Shown here: piece by piece, positions 36,098 through 44,548 of the stretch
Position numbering within the stretch: position 1 is the first letter of the stretch
Layout of the letters: every line of letters starts with the position of its first letter
Origin: Prevotella sp.
Lineage (GTDB): Bacteria > Bacteroidota > Bacteroidia > Bacteroidales > Bacteroidaceae
Direction: 5' to 3'
DNA length: 64,000 nt
NCBI GenBank assembly: GCA_017459445.1
Contig: JAFUDJ010000009.1
Coordinates: 1-64,000, forward strand
Made by a program: the position numbers and the translations under genes
Notes under the pieces: model-generated
What the model was told of the DNA's origin: nothing
Database searches by the model: none
Seen by the model: the letters and a program-made list of their open reading frames with translations, nothing else

Positions 36098-37210
36098 TCA
36101 GCCCAGCAGGCGCCGGTACAGGGCGGACACCTGACGGGCCACGTCGGTGGCCTCGAAGCGGCGGATGTATTCGCGGCTGCGGCGGATGCGCTCGTCGCGG
36201 CCATGGGCTCCGCGCAGCGACATCTTCAGGGCCTCGGCCATGTCGATGGCATTGTCGGGACCGACATAGAGGCTGTGCGGACCGCCGGCTTCCTCCAGAC
36301 AGGAGCCGCTGCAAGCCACCACGGGCAGGCCGGCGGCGATGGCTTCGATGATGGGAATGCCGAAGCCCTCATAGCGCGAGGGGTAGACGAAGGCCTCGGC
36401 CAGGGAGTAGATGGCCGACAGGTCGTCGTCGGGGACGCCGCTGAGCAGGCGGATGCGCTCGTCACGGGGCAGCTCGCGGGCATAGGCCGTCTGCCGGCCT
36501 ACGGCAACGAGGCTGATGTCCTGAGGCAGCAGCTCTACGGCCTCGGCAGCCAGCAGCAGGTTCTTGCGCCGCTCGATGGTGCCTACGCTGAGCACAAAGC
36601 GCTGCGGCAGCTGGTAGCGCTGGCGCACCTCGGCTTTCTTCTCCGCACTCACGGCGGTGGAGAAGCGCGGGGCAAAGCTCTGGTAGATAACGCTGATGCG
36701 GTCGGCATATTCCGGGCCGCCCAGCTCGATGATGTCCTGCCGCGTGCGCTCGCTGATGGCTATGATATGGTCGGCCTCGCGCAGAGCCTTGCGGAATTTC
36801 CACGCGTAGAGCTTGGTATCAATCCATTGGTAGTATTCGGGGTGGCGCAGGAAGATGAGGTCGTGGATGGTGACGACGCCACGGATGCCGGCCTTGCGCA
36901 GGCCGACGGGCAGCTCGCCCGACAGGCCGTGGTACAGCTGGATGCCGTCGCGCTTCAGGTCGCCGACGATGCCACGGCTGCGCCACCAGGCCTTGCGCAG
37001 CGACGAGGGGTGTCCCGGCGGGTAGCAGAATTGTATGCCTTCTATTATCTGGCTGCGCAACTCGTCGCGCCCTTCGTCAGGGGCGTAGAGGCGCAGCTCC
37101 ATGTCGTTGTCGCCTAAGCGGATAAGGTCGTTGACGAGCGTCCGCCCGTAGCTGCCCAGTCCGGTTCCGTTGCGCACTATGCGCTTGGCATCAAGTCCTA
37201 TCAGCATCAT
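36098..37210 (-). CDS. GT4-type glycosyltransferase
   Basis: The 370-residue protein has the GT-B fold of family 4. The N-terminal domain begins MMLIGLDAKRIVRNGTGLGS and includes LYHGLSGELPVGLRK and VVTIHDLIFLRHPEYY. The C-terminal domain includes VLSVGTIERRKNLLLAAEA and the EX7E-type motif in YEGFGIPIIEAIAAGLPVV. It transfers a sugar from a nucleotide donor to an unknown acceptor, probably in polysaccharide or glycolipid synthesis in the cytoplasm. Its start directly follows the stop of the mannose-1-phosphate guanylyltransferase gene, so GDP-mannose or a derivative is a plausible donor. Confidence 0.92.
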   Translation of the reverse strand: MMLIGLDAKRIVRNGTGLGSYGRTLVNDLIRLGDNDMELRLYAPDEGRDELRSQIIEGIQFCYPPGHPSSLRKAWWRSRGIVGDLKRDGIQLYHGLSGELPVGLRKAGIRGVVTIHDLIFLRHPEYYQWIDTKLYAWKFRKALREADHIIAISERTRQDIIELGGPEYADRISVIYQSFAPRFSTAVSAEKKAEVRQRYQLPQRFVLSVGTIERRKNLLLAAEAVELLPQDISLVAVGRQTAYARELPRDERIRLLSGVPDDDLSAIYSLAEAFVYPSRYEGFGIPIIEAIAAGLPVVACSGSCLEEAGGPHSLYVGPDNAIDMAEALKMSLRGAHGRDERIRRSREYIRRFEATDVARQVSALYRRLLG

Positions 37211-38302
37211 TTATATAAAGTTGTCGCCGTATTTCATCCGTACCTCGTTGACGTATTTGCGCACCAGCGCCGACGAGTCGCCCTTCTTGCAGATGAGCAG
37301 CACGTTGCCGCTGTCAGCCACGATGTAGCCGTCCAGCCCGTTGATGACGCCCAGCTTGCCCTTGGGCAGCTTGATGACGTTGTTGTGAATATCCTCGGCC
37401 ATCACCTCCGAGTCGATGATGACATTGTCGCCGTCGGCCTTGCTCATACATTCGTAGATGGCATGCCACGTGCCCAGGTCGGCCCATCCGAAGTCGCACT
37501 TCATGACGTAGACGTCGTGGCTGTGCTCCAGGATGGCGTAGTCGATGGACAGGTTGGGGTAGCGGGGGTAGTTCTGCGCCACGTATTCCAGCTCTTCCTC
37601 GTAGCTGTGGCCGGGCCGCTCTGACTTCAGGTTGCGCAGCACGCTGGGGAAGATGCTCTCGAAGCACTTGGTCAGCTTCCGCGTGTTAGCCATGAAGACG
37701 CCCGTGTTCCAATAGAACTCGCCGCTCTCCATGAACATACGGGCAAACTCGCGCTCGGGCTTCTCGGTGAACGACTTGACGAAGAAGACGTCGGGCTTGC
37801 AGCTGCGGTCGCCTATCTGGATGTAGCCGTAGCCGGGCTCCGGACGCGTGGGCTGCACGCCCATCACCAGCAGCACCTCGTTCTCCGACACATAGCCGAT
37901 GCCCGTCTCCAGGCTGCGCATGAACGACTCCTCGTTCATCACCAGATGGTCGGAAGGCGTAATAATGATGTTGGCGTCGGGGTCCTGACACTTGATGCGC
38001 ATGTTGGCCCATGCCACGCTCGGCGCCGTGTTGCGGTGGATAGGCTCCACCAGGATGTTGCGCTCGTTGATGTCGGGCAGCTGCTGGCGCACGGCGTCCA
38101 AGTACTCCTTGCAGGTGCATACGAAGATGTTCTCAACGGGTATCACCTTGACGAAACGGTCGTACGTCGTCTGCAGCTGCGTACGGCCGGTGCCGAAGAA
38201 GTCAATGAATTGCTTCGGATACTGCTCGCGGCTGCACGGCCACAGCCTGCGGCCACGTCCGCCCGCCAATATGACACAATAATTCTTGTTGCTTATTTCC
38301 AT
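37211..38302 (-). CDS. manC: Mannose-1-phosphate guanylyltransferase
   Basis: The 363-residue enzyme makes GDP-mannose from GTP and mannose-1-phosphate. The nucleotidyltransferase signature is ILAGGRGRRLWPCSR followed by PKQFIDFFG; further motifs are ITPSDHLV, FVKSFTEKP, WNTGVFM and DFGWADLGTW. It has no phosphomannose isomerase domain, unlike the long bifunctional ManC forms. The start MEISNKNYCVILAGG at 38302 is chosen because it puts the signature at the usual position. It is the first gene of a two-gene operon with the GT4 enzyme. No clear promoter consensus was found. Confidence 0.93.
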   Translation of the reverse strand: MEISNKNYCVILAGGRGRRLWPCSREQYPKQFIDFFGTGRTQLQTTYDRFVKVIPVENIFVCTCKEYLDAVRQQLPDINERNILVEPIHRNTAPSVAWANMRIKCQDPDANIIITPSDHLVMNEESFMRSLETGIGYVSENEVLLVMGVQPTRPEPGYGYIQIGDRSCKPDVFFVKSFTEKPEREFARMFMESGEFYWNTGVFMANTRKLTKCFESIFPSVLRNLKSERPGHSYEEELEYVAQNYPRYPNLSIDYAILEHSHDVYVMKCDFGWADLGTWHAIYECMSKADGDNVIIDSEVMAEDIHNNVIKLPKGKLGVINGLDGYIVADSGNVLLICKKGDSSALVRKYVNEVRMKYGDNFI

Positions 38303-38448
38303 AGTATTCCGGTCTTTCGTAATGAATATGTTGCTTCTATAACAGCGTTTCTGCCCACTAAGGTACGATTTTTTTACCAAACACCTATAAAAGAAGCGCT
38401 TTTTTTTATTTTTTTATTCTTTTCTTCTTTTATTTATCAAATATTTCG

Positions 38449-38456
38449 TACCTTTG
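38449..38456 (+). promoter_or_regulatory. -7 box (TACCTTTG) for tRNA-Leu
   Basis: TACCTTTG ends 14 nt before the first base of the tRNA, leaving a short 5' leader for RNase P. The upstream 38400-38440 region is a T-rich tract without a clear TTTG. Confidence 0.65.
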
Positions 38457-38469
38457 CAGCGCTTTTGAA

Positions 38470-38551
38470 GCCCAGATGGCGGAATCGGTAGACGCGCTGG
38501 TCTCAAACACCAGTGGGGCAACCCATCCCGGTTCGAGCCCGGGTCTGGGTA
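38470..38551 (+). tRNA. tRNA-Leu (anticodon CAA)
   Basis: The cloverleaf has acceptor stem GCCCAGA/TCTGGGT, anticodon stem CTGGT/ACCAG with loop CTCAAAC (anticodon CAA at 38504-38506), a long class II variable arm (TGGGGCAACCCA) and T arm CCCGG-TTCGAGC-CCGGG. The 3' CCA is not encoded. It reads UUG codons. Confidence 0.96.
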
Positions 38552-38570
38552 CTTTTCGTACAGAAGCGGG

Positions 38571-38596
38571 GGGGAATCTTCGGATTCCCCTTTTTC
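38571..38596 (+). terminator. Intrinsic terminator of tRNA-Leu with UUCG tetraloop
   Basis: Stem GGGGAATC/GATTCCCC with a TTCG loop is followed by TTTTTC, 20 nt after the tRNA. This is a textbook Rho-independent terminator. Confidence 0.92.
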
Positions 38597-38833
38597 GGAC
38601 TGACCCATTTTTAGCAAATCACCCCCCTGCCATGGTGTAAAGAATTCGGCATGCCAAAGGTGCGGCGAAAAACATGAAAGGTTGGCTAACCGAATAAGGA
38701 TTAACCAACCACTTTTACGGATATTGCAATTTCATTTCTTATTTGTCTTCAACACTCCGATGCTACTAAAGCCTGTTTTGTCCGCTTTTTATCAAATTGT
38801 GTGCACATCATTTTTTTTTCCAATTAGATTTTC

Positions 38834-39255
38834 CTCAAAAAGTGGCTCAAGCCTACACTACTTGACTTATCATGTTTATATTCAGTAGGTTAAGTAGTGT
38901 AGGCTACCTTCACTTTCTATGGGCAAGCCTACACTAAACGGTCGTTTTAAGATGACGAAATATCGAAAATGCCTGGTAACAATAGGGGTTACTGACAGTA
39001 ACCATGGCAGTTACGAGCAGTAACCATGACGGTTACGGACAGTAACCATGCTGGTTACTGCAATTTTTCAAGATAAAAGTCTGCTGTAGGTGGCATAAAA
39101 GTGTACGGAAAGAGAAATAAAAAATGTCGTGATTATTCGCAATTTTCCGATTTTGTGTAGGCTTGACTATGCAAAATGAAGGCAGCCTACACTACTTAAC
39201 GCGCTGAATATAAACACGATAAGTCAAGTAGTGTAGGCTTGAGCCACTTTTTGAG
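38834..39255. repeat. 422-bp element with 72-bp inverted terminal repeats
   Basis: The arms 38834-38905 and 39184-39255 are inverted copies with about four mismatches in 72 bp. Each arm is itself a hairpin: AGCCTACACTACTT and its exact complement, 28 bp apart. Two more copies of the AAGCCTACACTA-type motif lie inside, at 38925-38936 and, inverted, at about 39154-39165. No transposase or ORF is present. The region 38597-38833 has a separate 10-bp hairpin at 38681-38711 and is otherwise featureless. Confidence 0.88.
38974..39060. repeat. 22-bp periodic array C inside the inverted-repeat element
   Basis: CAGTAACCATG occurs at 38996, 39018 and 39040, exactly 22 bp apart, with a degenerate copy at 38974. 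Each unit also contains the inverse GGTTAC, so the units are palindromic (GGTTACTG-x-CAGTAACC). The array is AT-balanced, non-coding and unlike arrays A and B in sequence. Confidence 0.88.
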
Positions 39256-39271
39256 AAATTTGTTGAAATGG

Positions 39272-39676
39272 TTATTTTTGGAAGTCGATGACGTCGTTGC
39301 CGCTGTTCGTCGGGTCGAAGCCGCTCTCGTCGTAGCCTTCGTTGGAGCGGTAGACGCCGTTGTCATAGCCGGCGTTGGAGTTGGACGCCCTGCGCTGTTG
39401 GCTGCGCTGGTTGCGCTCCTGCTCGTACTCCTCCATCTGCTTCTGCTGCTTCTTGTCGGCAGCCTGCCCGATGGCTGCGCCGACGGCAGCACCACCCGCC
39501 ATGCCAACGATAGTGCCGAGGTCGCTGCCCCGATAGCCGCCCGACATGCCGCCGACGGCAGAACCCAGTATGGAGCCCACCATGCCGCCTACGTAGGCTC
39601 CCTGTCCGGTGTACGTGCCACAGCTGCTGAACAGCAAGGTGGCAACAGCCATTGTCATCATCGTCTTCTTCATCAT
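39272..39676 (-). CDS. Glycine-zipper lipoprotein
   Basis: The 134-residue product is a small lipoprotein (signal ending ATLLFSSCGTYTG). Residues about 27-75 form a glycine-zipper membrane-associating segment (GAYVGGMVGSILGSAVGG and GTIVGMAGGAAVGAAIGQAA). A charged Gln/Glu/Arg-rich helix and a polar Asn/Tyr/Ser tail follow. Such proteins are envelope-associated; the exact role is unknown. Its stop lies 17 bp from the 422-bp inverted-repeat element. Confidence 0.82.
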   Translation of the reverse strand: MMKKTMMTMAVATLLFSSCGTYTGQGAYVGGMVGSILGSAVGGMSGGYRGSDLGTIVGMAGGAAVGAAIGQAADKKQQKQMEEYEQERNQRSQQRRASNSNAGYDNGVYRSNEGYDESGFDPTNSGNDVIDFQK

Positions 39677-39702
39677 TGCGTTGTTTCTTTGGTTTGACGG
39701 TG

Positions 39703-39710
39703 CAAAGTTA
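39703..39710 (-). promoter_or_regulatory. -7 box (TAACTTTG) for the glycine-zipper gene
   Basis: CAAAGTTA on the plus strand lies 27 nt upstream of the ATG. A possible TTG is 22 nt further upstream. Confidence 0.6.
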
Positions 39711-39769
39711 GTAAATGTTTCTGAGATAGCGCCAAGGAAATCCCCTAATTTTTTTGCGGGGATTCCCTA

Positions 39770-41428
39770 TTAGTACTCAAACGACGAGCCGCCAAGGAAT
39801 TCGCGGAGCAGGGAGGTTGGCGGTATCTGGTCTTCGGGGATGGGGCGGATGTAGCGCAGGAACTTGCGCAGGCGGTAGGCCTCGGCATACTCGTCGCAGT
39901 CCTCGGTCACTTCCTCCAACAGCGGTTCTGCCTGCCGCTTGATGACGGCCAGTTCGAAGAGCATGGCCGAATTGAACATGGCGTCGGCATTCTCCTGATA
40001 GGGGAATATCCAGCGGTTCTCACCCTTCCTTACCGACGGCCAGCGGCGGATGGTCTCGCGGGCGTTGACACCCCGGTATTTATGGTCGCGGATGATGCGG
40101 CGCAGTAGCCGGTTGTCGGTCGTCGGCACGTAGTTGTGGTTGTCGAGGAGGATGGTGGTGAGCGCCGAGGCATAGACGCGGAATATCTGGTCGGCGGGAA
40201 TCTGCGCCGTCAGCTCCGGATTGAGGGCGTGGATGCCCTCCACGACCAGTATTTCGTTGCCCTGCAGCCGGAAGCGCTTGCCGCTCTTCTCGCTCCTGCC
40301 TGCCTGGAAGTTATAGCGCGGCAGCTCCACCTCGTCGCCACGCATCAGGGCGTTCATCTGCTCGTTCAGCAGCGGTATGTTCAGGGCGTGCAAGTGCTCG
40401 AAGTCATAGTCGCCGTTGCTGTCGCGGGGAGTCTCTTCGCGGTCGAGGAAATAGTCGTCGAGGGAAATGCCGACCGGCTTCAGCCCGTTGACGGCCAGTT
40501 GCACCGAGAGGCGCTTGCACGTCGTGGTCTTCCCACTGCTGCTCGGTCCGGCAATGAGCACCAGTTTGATGCCTTTGCGGGAAGCTATCTCGTCGGCTAT
40601 CATGGCTATCTTCTTCTCTTGCAGGGCCTCGCTGAGCTGGATGAGCTTGTTGGTATCGCCGCGCAGGATGGCCTCGTTCAAGTCGCCGACGGTGCGGATG
40701 CCCAGGATGCGCTGCCACTGGTGGTGCTCCTTGAATATTTCAAACATCTTCTGCTGGAACGTCATCTCGCCCAGCTCATCAGGATGCTCCCTCGACGGAA
40801 TGCGCAGCAGCAGGCCGTCGTAGTATTTCTCCAGGCCGAAGAGGTAGAGCTGCGACGTGTTGGTGAGCAGCGAGCCATAGTAATAGTCCTGATAGCCGTC
40901 CATGTCGTAATAGGTGGTGTACAGGCGGCCGGTGCTCTTCAGCAGCTTGACCTTCGACCACTGCTGCTGGCTGTCAAACAGCCTGACGGCCTCCTCGGTA
41001 GTCGTCTCATAGCGGTGGATGGGCAGTGCGGCATCAATAATCTGCTGCATGCGGCGGCGTATCTGCCCGGCATCCTCCAGCGTCACGGGGCGCCCGATGT
41101 CGAGGTCGACGTAATAACCGTTGGAAACGGGTATGTCGATGGCTACCCGGCAGTTCTCATACAGGTCGTGGACGGCCTTGCACAGTACGAAGAACAAGGT
41201 ACGCGTATATGCCCGCAAGCCGCTTGGCGACGCCATGTCGAGGAACTCGACGTCCTTACGCTTGTACACCCGATAGTGCATTCCTTCCACCTTGTTATTC
41301 ACCTTCGCGTTGACAGGGCCGTGCTCCATTTCAAGGTCTGTCAGCCGGAACACCTCTTCCAACGTGATGCCCACAGGCACCTTGAGGGTTTGACCGTTAT
41401 TCTTGCAGCGAATCTTTATCTGTTCCAT
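39770..41428 (-). CDS. Uridine kinase-related nucleoside kinase with TGS and threonyl-tRNA-synthetase-like N-terminal domains
   Basis: The 552-residue protein has three parts. Residues 1-60 form a TGS-like domain (IKIRCKNNGQTLKVPVGITL), about 60-230 a ThrRS second-additional-domain-like region (NGYYVDLDIGRPVTLEDAGQ), and about 285-500 a phosphoribulokinase/uridine kinase domain with P-loop AGPSSSGKTTT and SLDDYF and VVEGIHALNP. This arrangement is a known conserved fusion; it presumably phosphorylates a nucleoside in the cytoplasm, but the substrate is not certain. It has its own consensus promoter. Confidence 0.9.
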   Translation of the reverse strand: MEQIKIRCKNNGQTLKVPVGITLEEVFRLTDLEMEHGPVNAKVNNKVEGMHYRVYKRKDVEFLDMASPSGLRAYTRTLFFVLCKAVHDLYENCRVAIDIPVSNGYYVDLDIGRPVTLEDAGQIRRRMQQIIDAALPIHRYETTTEEAVRLFDSQQQWSKVKLLKSTGRLYTTYYDMDGYQDYYYGSLLTNTSQLYLFGLEKYYDGLLLRIPSREHPDELGEMTFQQKMFEIFKEHHQWQRILGIRTVGDLNEAILRGDTNKLIQLSEALQEKKIAMIADEIASRKGIKLVLIAGPSSSGKTTTCKRLSVQLAVNGLKPVGISLDDYFLDREETPRDSNGDYDFEHLHALNIPLLNEQMNALMRGDEVELPRYNFQAGRSEKSGKRFRLQGNEILVVEGIHALNPELTAQIPADQIFRVYASALTTILLDNHNYVPTTDNRLLRRIIRDHKYRGVNARETIRRWPSVRKGENRWIFPYQENADAMFNSAMLFELAVIKRQAEPLLEEVTEDCDEYAEAYRLRKFLRYIRPIPEDQIPPTSLLREFLGGSSFEY

Positions 41429-41454
41429 ATTTTTTCTTTAGGTTAGTCAAGGTG

Positions 41455-41486
41455 CAAAGGTACGAATAAGCAAGCAAAATGCCAAA
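41455..41486 (-). promoter_or_regulatory. Complete Bacteroidetes promoter for the nucleoside kinase gene
   Basis: On the minus strand TTTG (41486-41483), 20 nt and TACCTTTG (41462-41455). The ATG is 27 nt downstream. Confidence 0.85.
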
Positions 41487-41554
41487 TTAATTTGAGCATT
41501 TTCGAGTGGAGTACTTTCGACGTCGTCAAAGGTACGAATTATTTTCTGTAATCA

Positions 41555-41586
41555 TTTGGGTATTTGGGAAAATATCACTAATTTTG
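41555..41586 (+). promoter_or_regulatory. Complete Bacteroidetes promoter for the MmeI-like gene
   Basis: TTTG at 41555-41558, 20 nt, then TAATTTTG at 41579-41586. It fixes the gene start downstream of 41590 and rules out an earlier in-frame ATG at 41506. Confidence 0.85.
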
Positions 41587-41598
41587 CAACTTGAAAGC

Positions 41599-44508
41599 AT
41601 GATTATGGAGAAAAGGGCCACCAACATGGCACAAAGTGTCAAGGCTTTTGTCAAAAAATGGACCGGCAGGGGCAGAGAAAAGCAAGACGACAAGACCTTC
41701 TGGGAGGACTTGTTGGAGGATGTCTTTGGCGTGTCCCGTTCCCGCGACTTGATAGAAGTGCAAAAGCCCGTACAGTTCAATGGCACGACCAAGTACATTG
41801 ACGTGTATGTCAAGTCATCGGGCGTGGTGATTGAACAGAAGAGCTGTGGTGTTGACCTGCTGAAGCCGGAAGAGCAAAGCGACGGTACCCCTCTGACTCC
41901 CATGCGCCAAGGCAAACGCTATTACGACTGGCTGGACAAACCGCTGCAGGGCCGCTACATCGTAGCCTGTAACTTTCAGGAGTTCCGCATCTTTGACACG
42001 CTACACAAGACGTCCCCCGAGCGCGTTATCCGCTTGGAGGAACTTCCCAAGCGGTGGAGAGAGTTGAAGTTCCTCACGGAGACCTATGCAGAAACTCTCC
42101 TTGACCGGGAACAGCATGAGGAAATTGTGGCTCACACGGCCAGCGAATACGTACGCAAGCTTTACAACTCCATCGTGGGCAAGCGCAAGAATCTGACCAG
42201 CGACGAGCTGCATTCACTGAATGTGTTTTGTGTGCGCGTCGTGTTCTGTCTCTTTGCCGAGGATGCCGGATTGTTTGACAACGAGCAGTTCCGCCGTTTC
42301 ATCGAAAAGTTCGATGCCGACGAGCTGGCATGGCGCTTTGGCCATCTGTTTGAGCTCTTGGACGACGAATGCCGCATCTGCTGTCGCTATGCACCTAAAG
42401 AACTGATGGACTTTCCGTACGTCGATGGTGGACTGTTCCGCCACGACCCCCGCTACACGACGCCTCCCATTACCACGGCCACGCGCAACCTGCTGTTGAA
42501 TGCATGGAACATCACCCTGCCTACGACGAAGGAGAAATTCCACTGGGCCGACATCTCGCCCACCAACTTCGGCTGTATCTTCGAGAGTACTACGGAGGCT
42601 GCCGTGAGAGCATCTGGCGGCATGCATTACACCACACCGGAGAACATCCATCGCGTCATCGACCCGCTGTTCCTCGACGAGTTGAGGGATGCTCTGCAGC
42701 AACTACTACAGATGCCTACTAACAGCAGGCGCGAGAAAGACGCTGCACTGAATGCACTGGAGGCATACCGTGACCAACTGGCCTCACTGCGCTTTTTGGA
42801 CCCAGCATGCGGAAGCGGCAACTTCCTGACCGAGACCTATCGCTCACTGCACGAGTTGGAACTGGAGGCCATCAAGGCCGAACAGAACCTGAATTTCCAG
42901 ACTTATACAGGCAATGTCGACCCCTGCCGGGTACAAATCAGCCAGTTCTTCGGCATTGAGATAGACGACTTTGCAACCTCCGTGGCCAAAGCGGCTCTAT
43001 GGATAGCCGAATGCCAGATGCTGCAGAAGACGGAGGAGGTGCTGGAGTGTCGGCTGAAGATGCTGCCCCTGCCCAAGAATGCCAACATCGTCTGTGCCGA
43101 TGCCTTGACAACAGATTGGAACGAGGCGCTGAAGCGCTCTGCCAATGCCCCGACGTATATCATAGGAAATCCGCCGTTCCAAGGCAATAAGAAAATGACT
43201 GCTACCCAACGTGAGAGCCTGCTCAAGGCCATGCCCGGCAACATTGACGGTCAGCGGGTTTGGGACAAGCAAGGCAGTCTTGACTTCGTCTGCGGTTGGT
43301 ATGCCAAGGCCGCTGCCTATATGGAAGGGAAGAAAAATGTAATGACGGCCTTTGTCTCAACCAACAGTATTGTCCAGGGTGAGCAAGTCGCCCCCCTTTG
43401 GCAGCCGCTGATGGAGCATTACCACGTGCGAATCCTGTTTGCGTGGAAGACCTTCCAGTGGTTCAACAAAGCCGATGAAATGGCCCATGTCCACTGCGTC
43501 GTCGTCGGTTTCTATGAAAGCAAACGCCGAAAAAACAAGCCTCACACCATTTACGAAGAGCAGAAAGCCCCTGTTAAGGCCGAACACATCAATGCCTACT
43601 TGCTGGATGCGGAGAATCTGTTCGTGGTAAACCGAGGCCAGCCGCTATGCCCCGTCCCTCAGATGGGTATAGGCAACAAACCGATAGACGACGGAAACTA
43701 CCTGTTCACTGAACAGGAGATGCAGGAGTTCATCAGACGTGAGCCTGCTGCTCAGAAATACTTTCATCCGTGGTACGGGGCAGAAGAGTTTATCAACGGT
43801 AAGCCCCGCTATTGCCTGTGGCTGGGCAACTGTGAACCTCAGGAGCTGCGCAAGATGCCGCTGAGCATGAAGCGGGTTCAGGCGGTCATCACTTTCCGCC
43901 AGCAGAGCAGTAGTGAGCAGACACGGCAGTTGGCGCAGACGCCCCGCCGTTTCCATGTGGAAAACATGCCCCAGCAGTCTTTCATGCTGGTTCCGCGCGT
44001 CTCTTCCGAGAACCGCGACTACGTGCCGATGGGCTTCCTGGAGCCGGAATGTCTTGCCAGTGATGCCATTCAGATATTGCCCGATGTAAAGATGTGGCAC
44101 TTCGGCGTCTTGGAGTCTCGCCTGCACATGGCATGGATGCGTGTGGTGTGTGGCCGCTTGAAAAGTGACTACCGCTATTCCGCAGGCATTGTCTACAACA
44201 ACTTCCCTTGGGCGGAACTGACTGACGGGCAGAAACTGGCCATCGGCGCCACAGCCCAGGCTATTATAGAGGTACGCAACCGCTATCCGGAAGCTTCTTT
44301 GGCCGACCTCTACGACCGCTCTTCCATGCCCGACGACCTGCTGCATGCTCACTGGGAGAACGACCGTGTGGTTGCCGAGGCATTCGGCATATCGTCTGAG
44401 CGGACCGACGAAGAGATTGCCGTGGAGCTGATGCGCCGCAGCATGCGTCTGGCCCGTCCAAAGGCTAAGCGGCGCAAGAAGAAAACTACTGTTAATCGAA
44501 ACCGTTGA
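41599..44508 (+). CDS. MmeI-like type IIL restriction-modification enzyme
   Basis: One 969-residue chain combines nuclease, methyltransferase and target recognition. The N-terminal PD-(D/E)XK site is visible as Asp68 (YIDVYV), Glu79 and Lys81 (VIEQKS). A helical spacer follows, then an adenine-methyltransferase domain with motif I LDPACGSGNF (about 400-409) and motif IV NPPF (524-527), and a C-terminal recognition domain from about residue 620. In MmeI relatives the methyltransferase protects one strand and the nuclease cuts at a distance. ATGs at 41599, 41605 and 41626 are all possible. It is a solitary gene flanked by housekeeping genes, with no other defence gene nearby. All key residues are present, so it looks active. 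Confidence 0.9.
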   Translation: MIMEKRATNMAQSVKAFVKKWTGRGREKQDDKTFWEDLLEDVFGVSRSRDLIEVQKPVQFNGTTKYIDVYVKSSGVVIEQKSCGVDLLKPEEQSDGTPLTPMRQGKRYYDWLDKPLQGRYIVACNFQEFRIFDTLHKTSPERVIRLEELPKRWRELKFLTETYAETLLDREQHEEIVAHTASEYVRKLYNSIVGKRKNLTSDELHSLNVFCVRVVFCLFAEDAGLFDNEQFRRFIEKFDADELAWRFGHLFELLDDECRICCRYAPKELMDFPYVDGGLFRHDPRYTTPPITTATRNLLLNAWNITLPTTKEKFHWADISPTNFGCIFESTTEAAVRASGGMHYTTPENIHRVIDPLFLDELRDALQQLLQMPTNSRREKDAALNALEAYRDQLASLRFLDPACGSGNFLTETYRSLHELELEAIKAEQNLNFQTYTGNVDPCRVQISQFFGIEIDDFATSVAKAALWIAECQMLQKTEEVLECRLKMLPLPKNANIVCADALTTDWNEALKRSANAPTYIIGNPPFQGNKKMTATQRESLLKAMPGNIDGQRVWDKQGSLDFVCGWYAKAAAYMEGKKNVMTAFVSTNSIVQGEQVAPLWQPLMEHYHVRILFAWKTFQWFNKADEMAHVHCVVVGFYESKRRKNKPHTIYEEQKAPVKAEHINAYLLDAENLFVVNRGQPLCPVPQMGIGNKPIDDGNYLFTEQEMQEFIRREPAAQKYFHPWYGAEEFINGKPRYCLWLGNCEPQELRKMPLSMKRVQAVITFRQQSSSEQTRQLAQTPRRFHVENMPQQSFMLVPRVSSENRDYVPMGFLEPECLASDAIQILPDVKMWHFGVLESRLHMAWMRVVCGRLKSDYRYSAGIVYNNFPWAELTDGQKLAIGATAQAIIEVRNRYPEASLADLYDRSSMPDDLLHAHWENDRVVAEAFGISSERTDEEIAVELMRRSMRLARPKAKRRKKKTTVNRNR

Positions 44509-44548
44509 ATCGTAAATAATAAATCGTCAAATCGTAAATCAAATCAAT

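Noticed and set aside
38597..38833. Small gene downstream of tRNA-Leu
   Set aside because: Short frames exist, but none has a promoter, signal or recognisable sequence; only a 10-bp hairpin at 38681-38711 is supported.
41506..41598. N-terminal extension of the MmeI-like gene
   Set aside because: A consensus promoter lies at 41555-41586, so this segment would not be in the mRNA.
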